From: JAXMCK01 sp046349395
GTDB lineage: Bacteria; Pseudomonadota; Alphaproteobacteria; Geminicoccales; Geminicoccaceae
Assembly: GCA_046349395.1 (NCBI GenBank)
Contig: JAXMCK010000007.1
Coordinates: 434,001 to 498,000 of the forward strand
Reading direction: 5' to 3'
Length of the DNA stretch: 64,000 bases
Under the pieces are notes generated by a model. The model was not told where the DNA came from, did no database searches, and saw only the letters and a list, made by a program, of their open reading frames with translations. Of the stretch, positions 1 through 8,920 are shown piece by piece. The position numbers and the translations under genes are program-made. Each line of letters starts with the position of its first letter. Positions within the stretch are counted from its first letter, which is position 1.

Positions 1-2
1 GC

Positions 3-461
3 AACGACCCCATGATCTACAAATACAACAAGGACGGCCGTCTCGTCACCTCGGTCTTCATCGAAGGCCGGCGCGGCGGCGACGTCGAGTACACCAAGCG
101 GCTGACGGCTGAGAAGCTGAAATGGATGCTGCCGCAGCTGGACGAGGTCGACTTCCAGTACTACTGGACCGGGCAGCTCGACATGCAGCCGAAGACGTTC
201 CCGCGGCTGTTTGAGCTGGCACCCGGGGTCGTCGCCTCGCTCGGCTATTCCGGTCGCGGCGTGCCCACCGGCACCATGATGGGCACGGTGCTCTGCGACT
301 GGGCGATGGGCACCCCCCGCGAGGACCTGACGCTGCCGCTGGAGCCGCTCGCCAAGGTCCCGCTCTACATGAAGGTCGTCCCTCGGCTGTTCCTCGCCGC
401 CACCCGCTGGAGCGACCAGCGCAGGGCGCGTCGCGAGGGCGTCAATCCGCCTCCTTATTGA
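3..461 (+). CDS. FAD-dependent amine/amino-acid oxidoreductase (DAO family), C-terminal part
   Basis: The reading frame is open from the left window edge (frame from base 3) to a TGA, so this is the last 152 codons of a longer gene. The tail carries the hallmark late FAD-contact segment of DAO-type oxidases, a GYSGRGVPTGT stretch followed by a D-W-A-M-G helix, as in gamma-glutamylputrescine or sarcosine-type oxidases. The family oxidises secondary or primary amines or D-amino acids using FAD. It runs co-directionally into a MarR regulator, an SDR, a second DAO-type enzyme and a peptide ABC transporter, suggesting one catabolic cluster. The substrate is not deducible. The N-terminal Rossmann GxGxxG lies outside the window. 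Confidence 0.8.
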   Translation, partial: NDPMIYKYNKDGRLVTSVFIEGRRGGDVEYTKRLTAEKLKWMLPQLDEVDFQYYWTGQLDMQPKTFPRLFELAPGVVASLGYSGRGVPTGTMMGTVLCDWAMGTPREDLTLPLEPLAKVPLYMKVVPRLFLAATRWSDQRRARREGVNPPPY

Positions 462-512
462 GTAGGCCCGTGATGCGCATCACCATGCCGCGAATTGCCG
501 AAGGGAGAGTGG

Positions 513-1061
513 ATGATGGCATCGGCCGAGGAACCGGCGCGCGGCAGAGCGGAGCCACCGCCCAGACTCGAGCCGCGGACGATCGACTATTCCGACGTCT
601 CCCTCGACATCCTCGGCGACCTTTTGAGCTTCCATGCCCGGACGGTCGGTCTGGCGCTGAACAAGTCCTACGATCACGCCATCGGCGAGGTGTCGCTGGC
701 GCACGGTACGGGCAAGGTGTCGGTCCTTCTCCTGACCGCCGCCAACCCCGGCATCCGACCCTCGGTCATCGCCCACTTCATCCACAAGGACCGTGCCGCG
801 ATGGCGCGCCTCGTCGAGCAGATGAAGGAGCACGGCCTGATCGAGCACCAGATCGACGCCGAGGAGCGCCGGGCGCACGAACTCTACCTCACGCCCAAGG
901 GCGAGAGCCTGCTGCAGCGCGTGCGCGCCATCGCGATCGGCCATTCGGACCGGTTCTTCGGCGTGCTGACGTCCACCGAGCAGCGGGAGCTTCTGCGTCT
1001 CTTGATGAAGCTCTACGAGGCGCATGTGGCACCCCTGCCCACGACGGTGCAGCGCCCCTGA
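513..1061 (+). CDS. MarR-family winged-helix transcriptional regulator
   Basis: 182 residues. The frame continues upstream to a TTG at 495, but the ATG at 513 sits 3-5 nt behind an AAGGGAGAG ribosome-binding site and is preferred. The centre reads as a MarR wHTH: a helix around GTGKVSVLLLTAANPG, a recognition helix with IHKDRAAMARLVEQM, and a wing with the D-A-E-E-R-R-A-H-E-L-Y-L-T-P-K-G pattern typical of MarR proteins. Such dimers usually repress neighbouring genes and release DNA on binding an aromatic or amphipathic ligand. Its place between two amine-oxidase genes and just ahead of the SDR suggests local control of this cluster, but no operator was identified. Confidence 0.88.
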   Translation: MMASAEEPARGRAEPPPRLEPRTIDYSDVSLDILGDLLSFHARTVGLALNKSYDHAIGEVSLAHGTGKVSVLLLTAANPGIRPSVIAHFIHKDRAAMARLVEQMKEHGLIEHQIDAEERRAHELYLTPKGESLLQRVRAIAIGHSDRFFGVLTSTEQRELLRLLMKLYEAHVAPLPTTVQRP

Positions 1062-1083
1062 GCATCGCACAGGGGGCCCGCCG

Positions 1084-1770
1084 GTGACCGGCCGGCGCGT
1101 CGCCCTCGTCTCGGGCGCCAATCGCGGCATCGGTGCGGCCATCGTCCAGGCGCTGACGGCCGCCGGTTGGGACGTCTCGGCAGGCGTCCGGCGGCCACGA
1201 CCGATGGACGGGGCCGCCCATGTGCATCCCTACGACGCGCAGGACCGGTCGAGCGAGAAGGCCTGGGTCGCAGCCGCCGTGGAGCGGTTCGGACGGATCG
1301 ACGCGATCGTCGCCAATGCCGGGATCATGATCCCGAAGACCGTGATCGAGGCCGACGACGAGGACCTCGACGCGCTGCTCGAAGTGAACGTCAAGTCGCC
1401 GCTCCGCCTGATCCGCGCCGCTTGGCCACAGCTCGTCGCCTGCGGCCGGGGCCGGGTGGTGACGATCGTCTCGCTCTCCGGACTTCGCGTGAAGGCGCCC
1501 CGAGCCGGCCTCTACTCGGTCAGCAAGTTCGCGGCCCAGGCCCTGACGCATGCCGTCCGCCAGACCGGCTGGGACGACGGCATCCGGGCGATCTCGGTGT
1601 GTCCCGGCTTCGTCGCCTCGGACATGAGTGCGGCACTGACCGACAAGGCACCCGAGGCCATGACCCAGGCCGAGGATCTGGCCCGCATCGTGGCCTTCGT
1701 CCTCGACCTGCCCAACACGGCGAGCATCGCGACCTTGCCGATCAATTCCGCGCTGGAGGAAAGCTGGTGA
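1084..1770 (+). CDS. SDR-family NAD(P)-dependent oxidoreductase
   Basis: 228 residues. The frame extends upstream to 1024, but the GTG at 1084 is chosen because an AGGGGG ribosome-binding site lies 8 nt before it and the protein then begins right at the Rossmann fold. Visible motifs: nucleotide-binding SGANRGIG near residues 10-17, the N-A-G triad at 78-80, catalytic Ser about 130, and Tyr144-x3-Lys148 in YSVSK. This is the classical short-chain dehydrogenase layout at slightly below usual length (about 250). It probably acts on an alcohol or carbonyl intermediate of the pathway served by the flanking DAO oxidases and the peptide transporter; the substrate is unknown. Confidence 0.9.
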   Translation: MTGRRVALVSGANRGIGAAIVQALTAAGWDVSAGVRRPRPMDGAAHVHPYDAQDRSSEKAWVAAAVERFGRIDAIVANAGIMIPKTVIEADDEDLDALLEVNVKSPLRLIRAAWPQLVACGRGRVVTIVSLSGLRVKAPRAGLYSVSKFAAQALTHAVRQTGWDDGIRAISVCPGFVASDMSAALTDKAPEAMTQAEDLARIVAFVLDLPNTASIATLPINSALEESW

Positions 1771-1799
1771 ATGTCTTCGTGCGGCGGGGCCGCTGAGTC

Positions 1800-3128
1800 A
1801 TGGGACCCAAGCTCGACCCGGTACCGCTCGACCCAACGCCGCCGCAGCAGGCGGACGTCGTCATCATCGGCGGCGGCATCATCGGCACCTGTGCGGCCCT
1901 GCATCTCGCCCAGCGCGCGGTCTCCGTCGCCTTGTGCGAGAAAGGTGAGATCGGCGGTGAGCAGTCCAGCCGCAACTGGGGCTGGGTCCGCAAGCAGGGT
2001 CGCGACCCGCGCGAGCTGCCGCTGATCATCGACGCGCTGCGCCAGTGGAAGGGGCTCAACGAAGTCGTCGGTGCCGAGACCGGGTTTCGCACCACCGGCA
2101 TCATGTACGGCATCGAGACCGACGCCGACATGGCGCGGCACGAGGCGTGGCTTGAGTACGCCCGGCTGTACCAACTCGATTCCCGCATCATCGGCCGCGA
2201 CGAGTTCGACCGGCTGATGCCGGGTGCCGTTGGCAAGCTCAAAGGTGCCCTCTACACCGCCTCGGACGGCCGGGCCGAGCCGCAGAAGGCGGCACCCGCA
2301 GTGGCCCTAGCCGCCCGTCGCCTCGGTGCCAAGGTGCTGACACAGTGCGCGGTCCGCACCATCGAGCAGGAAGGCGGCAAGGTTGCGGCCGTCGTGACCG
2401 AGAAGGGCCGCATCCGCACCAACGCCGTCGTGCTGGCCGGCGGGGCCTGGTCGCGGCTGTTCATGGGCAATCTCGGCATCCGCCTGCCGCAGCTCACCGT
2501 CATCAACTCCGTCATGCGCACGGCACCCCTCGACGGCGGTCCACAGGCGGCGCTGTTCATGCAGCACTACGCCTTCCGGCGCCGGCTCGACGGTGGCTAC
2601 AGCATCGCCAACGGCAGCGAGAACGTGCACGAACTGTCCCCGGACAGCTTCCGCTTCCTCAAGGACTTCCTGCCGGCCCTGCAGGTCGAGTGGCGCTCGC
2701 ACCAGCTCCGCATCGGCCGGCGCCTCATGCAGGAGGCGAGCTTCCCGACGCGGTGGTCCGGCGACGAGCGGACCGTGTTCGAGGACATCCGAGTCAACGA
2801 TCCAGCCCCCGTGAAGCGCTCCCTGACCGACGCGCTCAAGAACTTGGCCGCCGACTTCCCGCTGTTCGGAAAGGCGCAGGTCGTGCAGGAATGGGGCGGG
2901 CGCATCGACGTCACACCGGACATCGTGCCCGTGATCTCACCGGTCGACACCGTGCCGGGGTTCTTCGTCGCCACCGGCTTCTCGGGTCACGGGTTCGGCA
3001 TCGGACCCGGTGCCGGCCGGCTCGTCGCGGACCTCGTCATGGGTCGCGAGCCGATGGTCGACCCGACTCCTTTCCGCCTCTCGCGTTTCCTCGATGGCTC
3101 CAGGGCGAAGCCCATGGGCCATGTCTGA
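1800..3128 (+). CDS. FAD-dependent oxidoreductase, DAO family (D-amino-acid dehydrogenase-like)
   Basis: 442 residues, full length for the family. The N-terminus has the dinucleotide-binding G24-x-G26-x2-G29 motif in IIGGGIIG followed by an acidic strand end (CEKGEIGGEQSSRNWGW). The C-terminus has the second FAD segment ATGFSGHGFGIGPG. These are DAO (glycine/D-amino-acid oxidase) signatures, and the SSRNWGW stretch is common in subunits acting on N-methyl or opine-like amino acids. It lies 29 nt after the SDR and 70 nt before a Tat-exported peptide-binding protein. The likely role is oxidation of an amine or D-amino acid delivered by the adjacent transporter; that coupling is inference from synteny. 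Confidence 0.88.
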   Translation: MGPKLDPVPLDPTPPQQADVVIIGGGIIGTCAALHLAQRAVSVALCEKGEIGGEQSSRNWGWVRKQGRDPRELPLIIDALRQWKGLNEVVGAETGFRTTGIMYGIETDADMARHEAWLEYARLYQLDSRIIGRDEFDRLMPGAVGKLKGALYTASDGRAEPQKAAPAVALAARRLGAKVLTQCAVRTIEQEGGKVAAVVTEKGRIRTNAVVLAGGAWSRLFMGNLGIRLPQLTVINSVMRTAPLDGGPQAALFMQHYAFRRRLDGGYSIANGSENVHELSPDSFRFLKDFLPALQVEWRSHQLRIGRRLMQEASFPTRWSGDERTVFEDIRVNDPAPVKRSLTDALKNLAADFPLFGKAQVVQEWGGRIDVTPDIVPVISPVDTVPGFFVATGFSGHGFGIGPGAGRLVADLVMGREPMVDPTPFRLSRFLDGSRAKPMGHV

Positions 3129-3198
3129 CGCCGACACCCGCGAGGTGCGGCGGTCTTCCGACCAAAGCTGCAGGGCAACGAGTGGAGGATCCGCAGAA

Positions 3199-4866
3199 AT
3201 GAGCGAGAACAGGATGATCCGGCCGACCCGGCGTCGGCTGATGGCGACAGGTGCCGCCGGCGCCGCGATGGCGTGGATCGGCCCGCAGCTCGGCTGGGCG
3301 CCAGCGGCCCTCGCAGCTACGCCGCCGAGCAAGCCCACGGGTCAGGCGGTCATCGGCCTCTCGCAGGAGCCCACCGTCTTCAATCCCCTGATGCTGCACA
3401 TCGAGGTCGACGAGGGTGTCTACTTCAACCTGTTTAGCGCGCTCTGGCGTCCGGGTCCCGACGGCAAGCTCATCCCCGACCTCGTGACCGAGGTTCCCTC
3501 GGTCGAGAACGGCGGCGTGTCCGCCGACGGCCTGAACTGGCGCCTCAAGCTCAAGGACAACGTCAAGTGGCACGACGGCACGCCGTTCAGTGCCGAGGAC
3601 GTCAAGTTCACCATCGAGCTGATCAACAACCCCAACTTCCGCGCCGGACGCCGTGCCGGCCACGAGCTGGTCAAGGACATCCAGGTCGTCTCGCCGACCG
3701 AGCTGACCTGGCGGCTGGAGAAGCCCTACGCGCCCTATCCCGCCATCCTGTCCTGGACGTTCATCGTCCCGCAGCACATCCTGGGCAAGGAAGCCGACCC
3801 CAATACTTCCTCGTTCAACACCAACCCGATCGGCACCGGTGCGTTCAAGTGGACCGAGCGCGTCGCCGGCGACCACATCACGCTCAGCGCCTTCGAGGAC
3901 TGGTTCGGCGACGGCCCGTACCTGGAGCGGATCATCTTCAAGTACATTCCCGACATGACGGTGCTGTACACGCAGTACCAGACGGGCGATGTCGACTACA
4001 CGGGCATCCAGGGCATCAGCCCGGACCACTACGAGGAGGCGAAGGGCCTCGCGGACCGCACGGTGATGGCGGTGCCGCAGCCCTTCATCGAGAACATCGC
4101 GTTCAATCTCGGGATGCCGATCTTCCAGGAGCAGGCGGTCCGCGACGCGCTCTACATGGCGATGGACAAGCAGAGCCTGATCGACGCCATCTATTACGGC
4201 CTGCCCACCCCCACGGAGTCGTTCCTGCCGAAGGAAAGCTGGGCCTTCAATCCCAACCTGCCGGCGCACACCTACGATCCCGAGAAGGCGAAGCAGATCC
4301 TGGAGGATGCCGGCTGGAAGCCGGGCGCGGATGGCGTGCGCGAGAAGAACGGCCTGCGCCTCGAGTTCACCAACTCGACCACGGCCGGCAATCACACCCG
4401 CGAGCAGGCGCAGCAGCTTCTGCAGCAGACATGGGGCGACATCGGCGTCAAGCTGTCGATCAACAATCTGCCCCCGGCCGTCATGTGGGGCGACTACTGG
4501 ATGCAGTCGAAGTTCGAGACCGCCATGGTCGGCATCGGCTTCGGCATCGGCCCTGATCCGGACGCCAACGACTTCTTCTCCAGCAAGGCGATCGGCGCCA
4601 AGGGCGGCACCGGGCAGAACACGACCCAGTATGTGAGCCCCGAGGTCGACAAGCTCCTTGCCGAGGGTGCCGCCACGGTGGATCCCGACAAGCGGAAGGA
4701 GATCTATCAGAAGATGCAGGAGGTCACCCGCCACGACCTCCCCTACCTGCCGATCTTCCAGTACAAGATGGTCGAAGGCATCAAGACCGGGCTCGAGAAC
4801 TTCAAGCCGAACGTCGCCGTACAGGAGAACTGCTGGAACGCCGCGGAGTGGTATTGGGCGACCTGA
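3199..4866 (+). CDS. Peptide/opine ABC transporter substrate-binding protein (SBP family 5), Tat-type signal
   Basis: 555 residues from the ATG at 3199, which has a GGAGG ribosome-binding site about 10 nt upstream; the frame runs back to 3010 but that part overlaps the preceding gene. The N-terminus holds a twin-arginine type signal, T10-R-R-R-L-M, followed by a hydrophobic core and an A-L-A cleavage region near residue 39. The mature protein has SBP_bac_5 features: FNLFSALWRPGPDGKLIPDLVTE, KDNVKWHDGTPFSAEDVKFT, and a C-terminal LPYLPIFQ. DppA/OppA-type proteins deliver peptides, opines or nickel to their permeases. It is the first gene of a complete transporter and is separated from the permease by a strong stem-loop. 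Confidence 0.93.
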   Translation: MSENRMIRPTRRRLMATGAAGAAMAWIGPQLGWAPAALAATPPSKPTGQAVIGLSQEPTVFNPLMLHIEVDEGVYFNLFSALWRPGPDGKLIPDLVTEVPSVENGGVSADGLNWRLKLKDNVKWHDGTPFSAEDVKFTIELINNPNFRAGRRAGHELVKDIQVVSPTELTWRLEKPYAPYPAILSWTFIVPQHILGKEADPNTSSFNTNPIGTGAFKWTERVAGDHITLSAFEDWFGDGPYLERIIFKYIPDMTVLYTQYQTGDVDYTGIQGISPDHYEEAKGLADRTVMAVPQPFIENIAFNLGMPIFQEQAVRDALYMAMDKQSLIDAIYYGLPTPTESFLPKESWAFNPNLPAHTYDPEKAKQILEDAGWKPGADGVREKNGLRLEFTNSTTAGNHTREQAQQLLQQTWGDIGVKLSINNLPPAVMWGDYWMQSKFETAMVGIGFGIGPDPDANDFFSSKAIGAKGGTGQNTTQYVSPEVDKLLAEGAATVDPDKRKEIYQKMQEVTRHDLPYLPIFQYKMVEGIKTGLENFKPNVAVQENCWNAAEWYWAT

Positions 4867-4884
4867 GCGTCCTGATCGACGAGG

Positions 4885-4909
4885 AGGGCCGGATCGAGGA
4901 TCCGGCCCT
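4885..4909 (+). terminator. Intercistronic stem-loop between binding protein and permease
   Basis: A perfect inverted repeat with 11-bp arms (AGGGCCGGATC / GATCCGGCCCT) and a GAG loop lies 18 nt after the binding-protein stop and 24 nt before the permease GTG. There is no T tract, so it is better read as an mRNA 3'-end stabiliser or partial attenuator than a full terminator. Such hairpins commonly explain why binding proteins are made in excess over permeases. Confidence 0.6.
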
Positions 4910-4933
4910 GCCGCGGCACGGGAGCGGTGAATC

Positions 4934-5884
4934 GTGCTGACCTATCTGCTCGGCCGGCTGGGTCAGAACGTCATCCTCCTGTTCCTCGTCTCGATCATCG
5001 GCTTCGCGGTCCTCCATCTGGCGCCGGGCGGCCCGCTGGCCCAGTTCGCCCTCGTCCCCGGGATGTCGCAGGCCGACATCGCGCGGATCGCCGCCCAGAT
5101 GGGTCTCGATAAGCCTCTGCCGGTCCAGTACTGGGACTGGTTCACCCATCTGCTGCGCGGCGACTGGGGCCGCTCCTATCGCGACACCCAGCCGGTGCTG
5201 ACCGTAATCGGCTCGCACCTGTTCGCCACGCTCGAACTTATGGTGACGGCCACCCTGATCGCCATCCTGCTCGGGGTCTGGATCGGCATCCTGGGTGCCA
5301 TCCGCCGCTACTCGATCTTCGACTATCTGGCGACCATTGGTGCGATGGTGGGCCTCTCGATCCCGACCTTCTGGTTCGGCCTCGTCGTCATCTACGTCTT
5401 CTCGGTCAAGCTGGGCTGGCTGCCGCCCGGCAACATGTACACGATCGGCAACGGCTCCTTCTTCGACTTTCTCTACCACCTGATCGCCCCGTCTTTGGTC
5501 CTGGCGCTCGTCGAGGTCGCGATCTGGAGCCGCTACATGCGGGCCTCCATGCTCGATGTGATCAGCCAGGACTTCATCCGCACAGCCCGTGCCAAGGGCC
5601 TGCCGGAGCGTGTCGTCCTGCTGCACCATGCCTTGCGCAACGCGCTGATCCCGATGATCACGCTGGCCGGCATGCAGCTACCGACCCTGCTGGGTGGTGC
5701 CCTCGTCACCGAGACCATCTTCACCTGGCCCGGTATGGGCCGACTCTTCCTCGATTCGCTTGGCTACCGCGACTACCCGGTCGTCATGGGCATCCTGACG
5801 TTCTCGGCCCTTCTGGTGCTCGCCGGGAACCTCCTGGCCGACCTGCTCTGCGCGGTCGCCGATCCGCGCATCCGGCTGGACTGA
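4934..5884 (+). CDS. Peptide ABC transporter permease (DppB/OppB type)
   Basis: 316 residues. The GTG at 4934 is supported by a GGGAGCGG ribosome-binding site. The N-terminus has the DppB signature MLTYLLGRLGQN then a first membrane helix, and the periplasmic loop contains GLDKPLPVQYWDWFTHLLRGDWGRSY, the usual OppB pattern. The EAA cytoplasmic loop is visible in RTARAKGLPERVVLLHHALRNALIP, and about six membrane segments can be traced. It forms the translocation pore with the DppC-type protein encoded 4 nt downstream. Full family length, with no anomalies seen. Confidence 0.94.
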   Translation: MLTYLLGRLGQNVILLFLVSIIGFAVLHLAPGGPLAQFALVPGMSQADIARIAAQMGLDKPLPVQYWDWFTHLLRGDWGRSYRDTQPVLTVIGSHLFATLELMVTATLIAILLGVWIGILGAIRRYSIFDYLATIGAMVGLSIPTFWFGLVVIYVFSVKLGWLPPGNMYTIGNGSFFDFLYHLIAPSLVLALVEVAIWSRYMRASMLDVISQDFIRTARAKGLPERVVLLHHALRNALIPMITLAGMQLPTLLGGALVTETIFTWPGMGRLFLDSLGYRDYPVVMGILTFSALLVLAGNLLADLLCAVADPRIRLD

Positions 5885-5888
5885 GTCG

Positions 5889-6767
5889 ATGCAGGACGTC
5901 GCGGCCCTCCCCGCTTCTGTCACGGCTGCCGGCAACCGCTCCCTGCGGCGCTTCCGCCGCCATCGCCTCGCCGTCTTCGGCGTGCTGGTCATCGTCCTCC
6001 TGATCCTGGCGTCTGCGATCGGACCGTCCCTGCTGCCCTTCGACGATCTGCGGATCGACGTCCGCCATCGCTTCGAGGCACCCTTCATGAGCGCCCATGT
6101 CTTCGGCACCGATCAGTTGGGCCGCGATCTGCTGGCACGGCTCCTGATGGCCGGGCGCATCTCCTTGAGCGTCGGCTTCTCGGCGATGGTGATCAGCGTC
6201 CTTTTCGGCACCGTCGTCGGCTCCGTCGCCGGCTATTATGGCGGCTGGCTCGGGGCCGTCCTGATGCGGATCGTCGATGCGATCCTCTGTTTCCCCCAGG
6301 TCTTCCTGCTCCTGGCGCTGGCCGCCTTCATCAAGCCCAGCGTGCCGATGATCACCCTCATCATCGCGGCCACCGCCTGGATGGAGGTGGCGCGGATCGT
6401 CCAGAACCAGATCCGCTCCCTGCGCGAGCGCGACTTCGCCGTGGCGGCCCTGATGGTCGGCGCCTCCGACCTGACGATCATGTTCCGTGAGCTGGTCCCG
6501 AACGTGATCGGTGCGATCGTCGTGGCCGCAACTTTGACCGTCGCCCGTGCCATCCTGATGGAGTCCTACATCAGCTTTCTCGGCTACGGCATCCAGCCGC
6601 CGATGGCGAGCTGGGGCAACATGCTGAACAATGCCCAGCAATATCTGACCTCGGCCCCCTGGCTCGCCATCTTCCCGGGCCTGATGATCACGCTGGCGGT
6701 CGCCAGCTTCAACTTCGTCGGCGACGGCCTGCGCGACGCGCTCGACGCCCGCATGGACCTGCACTGA
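5889..6767 (+). CDS. Peptide ABC transporter permease (DppC/OppC type)
   Basis: 292 residues. A short cytoplasmic N-terminus with basic residues (LRRFRRHRLAVFG) leads into the first helix. The OppC/DppC N-terminal pattern and the periplasmic motif FGTDQLGRDLLARLLMAGRISLSVG are clear. The EAA loop appears around RERDFAVAALMVGASDLTIMFRELVPN and the last loops contain YGIQPPMASWGNML. The stop codon overlaps the next gene's start by one base (TGATG), so translation is likely coupled to the first ATPase. Confidence 0.94.
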   Translation: MQDVAALPASVTAAGNRSLRRFRRHRLAVFGVLVIVLLILASAIGPSLLPFDDLRIDVRHRFEAPFMSAHVFGTDQLGRDLLARLLMAGRISLSVGFSAMVISVLFGTVVGSVAGYYGGWLGAVLMRIVDAILCFPQVFLLLALAAFIKPSVPMITLIIAATAWMEVARIVQNQIRSLRERDFAVAALMVGASDLTIMFRELVPNVIGAIVVAATLTVARAILMESYISFLGYGIQPPMASWGNMLNNAQQYLTSAPWLAIFPGLMITLAVASFNFVGDGLRDALDARMDLH

Positions 6768-7777
6768 TGGCCGAGCGGCCGGTGCTGGAGGTCAGCGACC
6801 TCATGGTGACCTTCTCGACCGATTCGGGTCCGGTCCCGGCGGTCCGCGGCGTCTCGCTGGAGGTGCGCAAGGGCGAGACCCTGGCACTCGTCGGCGAGAG
6901 CGGCTCGGGTAAGAGCGTCACGAGCCTCGCCGTCATGCGCCTGACACCGGCACCGCCCCGTGCTCGGATCGGCGGCCGCGCCGTCCTGACCCGGGACGAC
7001 GGCACGACCCACGACCTGTTCGCCCTGTCCGAGCCCGACATGCGAGCGCTGCGCGGCGACGCCATGGCGATGATCTTCCAGGAGCCGATGACCTCGCTCA
7101 ACCCGGTCCACCGGGTGGGCGATCAGATCGCCGAATCCTTGCGTTTCCACCGCGACCTCGACCGCCGGGCCGCTCTCCGCCGCGCCACCGAGCTGCTGGA
7201 GCTGGTCGGCATCCCCGAGCCGGCACGACGCCTCAACGCCTACCCGCACCATCTCTCCGGCGGCATGCGGCAGCGCGTGATGATCGCGATGGCACTCGCC
7301 TGCGATCCGCAGATCCTGATCGCCGACGAGCCGACCACCGCCCTCGACGTCACCGTCCAGGCGCAGATCCTCGACCTGCTGCACGACCTGCAGCGGCGCA
7401 CCGGCATGGCGATCGTCTTCATCACCCACAATCTCGGTGTCGTGGCCGAGATCGCCGACCGCGTGATGGTGATGTATGCAGGCCGCATCGTCGAGGAGGG
7501 CGGCGTCGTGCCGGTGCTGACCCGGCCGCGGATGCCCTACACGCAGGGCCTGCTGGCGTCGGTGCCTCGTCTCGACCTGAGCCGCGAAGGCCGCGACGAC
7601 CTCGCCTTCATCCCTGGCACCGTCCCCGACCCGCACGGGATGCCGCCCGGCTGCCCGTTCGAGCCGCGCTGCGCCCACGCCGTTCCCGCCAGATGCGGGG
7701 CCGCCGTACCGCCGCTCGAAGCGGCCGGAGCCGACCGGCGTGTGCGCTGCTGCCGCTGGCAGGAGCTCGCGGCATGA
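6767..7777 (+). CDS. Peptide ABC transporter ATP-binding protein (DppD/OppD type)
   Basis: 336 residues. Walker A is GESGSGKS, the Q-loop is IFQEPMTSLNP, the ABC signature is LSGGMRQR, Walker B is ILIADEPTTALD, and the switch histidine lies in FITHNLG. The C-terminal oligopeptide-transporter extension (RMPYTQGLLASVPRLD, then a Cys-containing GCPFEPRCAHA region) shows it is OppD/DppD rather than a generic ATPase. It pairs with the next ATPase, with which it overlaps by 4 nt (ATGA). Confidence 0.95.
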   Translation: MAERPVLEVSDLMVTFSTDSGPVPAVRGVSLEVRKGETLALVGESGSGKSVTSLAVMRLTPAPPRARIGGRAVLTRDDGTTHDLFALSEPDMRALRGDAMAMIFQEPMTSLNPVHRVGDQIAESLRFHRDLDRRAALRRATELLELVGIPEPARRLNAYPHHLSGGMRQRVMIAMALACDPQILIADEPTTALDVTVQAQILDLLHDLQRRTGMAIVFITHNLGVVAEIADRVMVMYAGRIVEEGGVVPVLTRPRMPYTQGLLASVPRLDLSREGRDDLAFIPGTVPDPHGMPPGCPFEPRCAHAVPARCGAAVPPLEAAGADRRVRCCRWQELAA

Positions 7778-8772
7778 GCGGCGAGCTGCTGAAAGTCGAC
7801 GACCTCCACACCCATTTCGCCGTCGGCGGCACCTTCCTCGGCACCGGCGGCCACGTCGTCCGTGCCGTCGATGGCGTCGGCTTCGGCATCGCCAAGGGCG
7901 AGGTGCTGGGCCTCGTCGGTGAGAGCGGGTCCGGCAAGAGCACCATCGGCAAGACGATCCTGCGCCTCTTGCAGCCGACTTCGGGCCGCATCGAGTTCGC
8001 GGGCCAGGACATCACCCATCTGCCGCGCAAGGCGCTGCGCCCCTTCCGTCGCCGGATGCAGCTCGTCTTTCAGGACCCGTTCGCCTCGCTGAACCCGCGC
8101 CAGACCGTGGGCCAGATCCTCTCCCTGCCGCTGCAGGTGCACGAGCCGGGCCTCGGTCGGGCCGAGCGCCGGGCACGGGTCGAAGGCATCCTCGATCTCG
8201 TCGGCCTGTCGGCGAGCTATGCCAGCCGTTTCCCGCACGAGTTTTCGGGCGGCCAGCGCCAGCGGATCGGCATCGCCCGTTCGCTCGTCGTCGAGCCCGA
8301 GTTCCTCGTCGCCGACGAGCCCGTCTCCGCCCTCGACGTCTCGATCCAGGCCCAGATCGTCAACCTCCTGCTGGCGGTGCAGGCGCGGATGGCGCTGACC
8401 ATCCTCTTCATCACCCACGATCTGGCCGTCGTCGGCCACATCGCCGACCGGGTCGCCGTCATGTATCTGGGCCGCCTCGTCGAGCTGGCGCCGACCCGCG
8501 CCCTCTTCAGCAACCCCCGCCACCCCTACACGGAAGCCCTGTTCCGCGCCGCCCCGATCCCCGACCCGACGCTACGGCGACCCCGCCTGACCCTGAAGGG
8601 CGAGCTGCCGAGCCCCCTCGCCCCGCCTTCCGGCTGCGTCTTCCGCACCCGCTGCCCCTACACCGAACCCCGCTGCGCCGAAGCGCCCCCACCGCTGCGC
8701 AACGTCGGTCCAGCCCACCTCAGCGCCTGCATCCGCGACGACCTGACCTTGGCCCCAGCGCCGACCCACTGA
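7774..8772 (+). CDS. Peptide ABC transporter ATP-binding protein (DppF/OppF type)
   Basis: 332 residues from the ATG at 7774, which overlaps the previous stop; the longer open frame back to 7693 lies inside the preceding gene and is not used. Motifs: Walker A GESGSGKST, Q-loop FQDPFASLNPRQTV, signature FSGGQRQRIGIARSL, Walker B FLVADEPVSALDVS, H-loop FITHDLAVV. The C-terminal HPYTEALFRAAPIPDP and a cysteine-rich CVFRTRCPY segment are typical of DppF/OppF. It completes the five-gene importer. No terminator was recognised after it; the next gene starts 148 nt downstream. Confidence 0.95.
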   Translation: MSGELLKVDDLHTHFAVGGTFLGTGGHVVRAVDGVGFGIAKGEVLGLVGESGSGKSTIGKTILRLLQPTSGRIEFAGQDITHLPRKALRPFRRRMQLVFQDPFASLNPRQTVGQILSLPLQVHEPGLGRAERRARVEGILDLVGLSASYASRFPHEFSGGQRQRIGIARSLVVEPEFLVADEPVSALDVSIQAQIVNLLLAVQARMALTILFITHDLAVVGHIADRVAVMYLGRLVELAPTRALFSNPRHPYTEALFRAAPIPDPTLRRPRLTLKGELPSPLAPPSGCVFRTRCPYTEPRCAEAPPPLRNVGPAHLSACIRDDLTLAPAPTH

Positions 8773-8920
8773 GCGACGCCTGTCCTGCGCGGGGTCGACA
8801 TGGCGCACGTCGCTCCCGTTATCGGCACCCTCACCGCGGATTGATTTCACACGCAACCTAGCGTAACTCCAGCTTCAAATAGATCCGATCTTCACGTTCG
8901 CTGCTGCATGGGGAGGCGCG

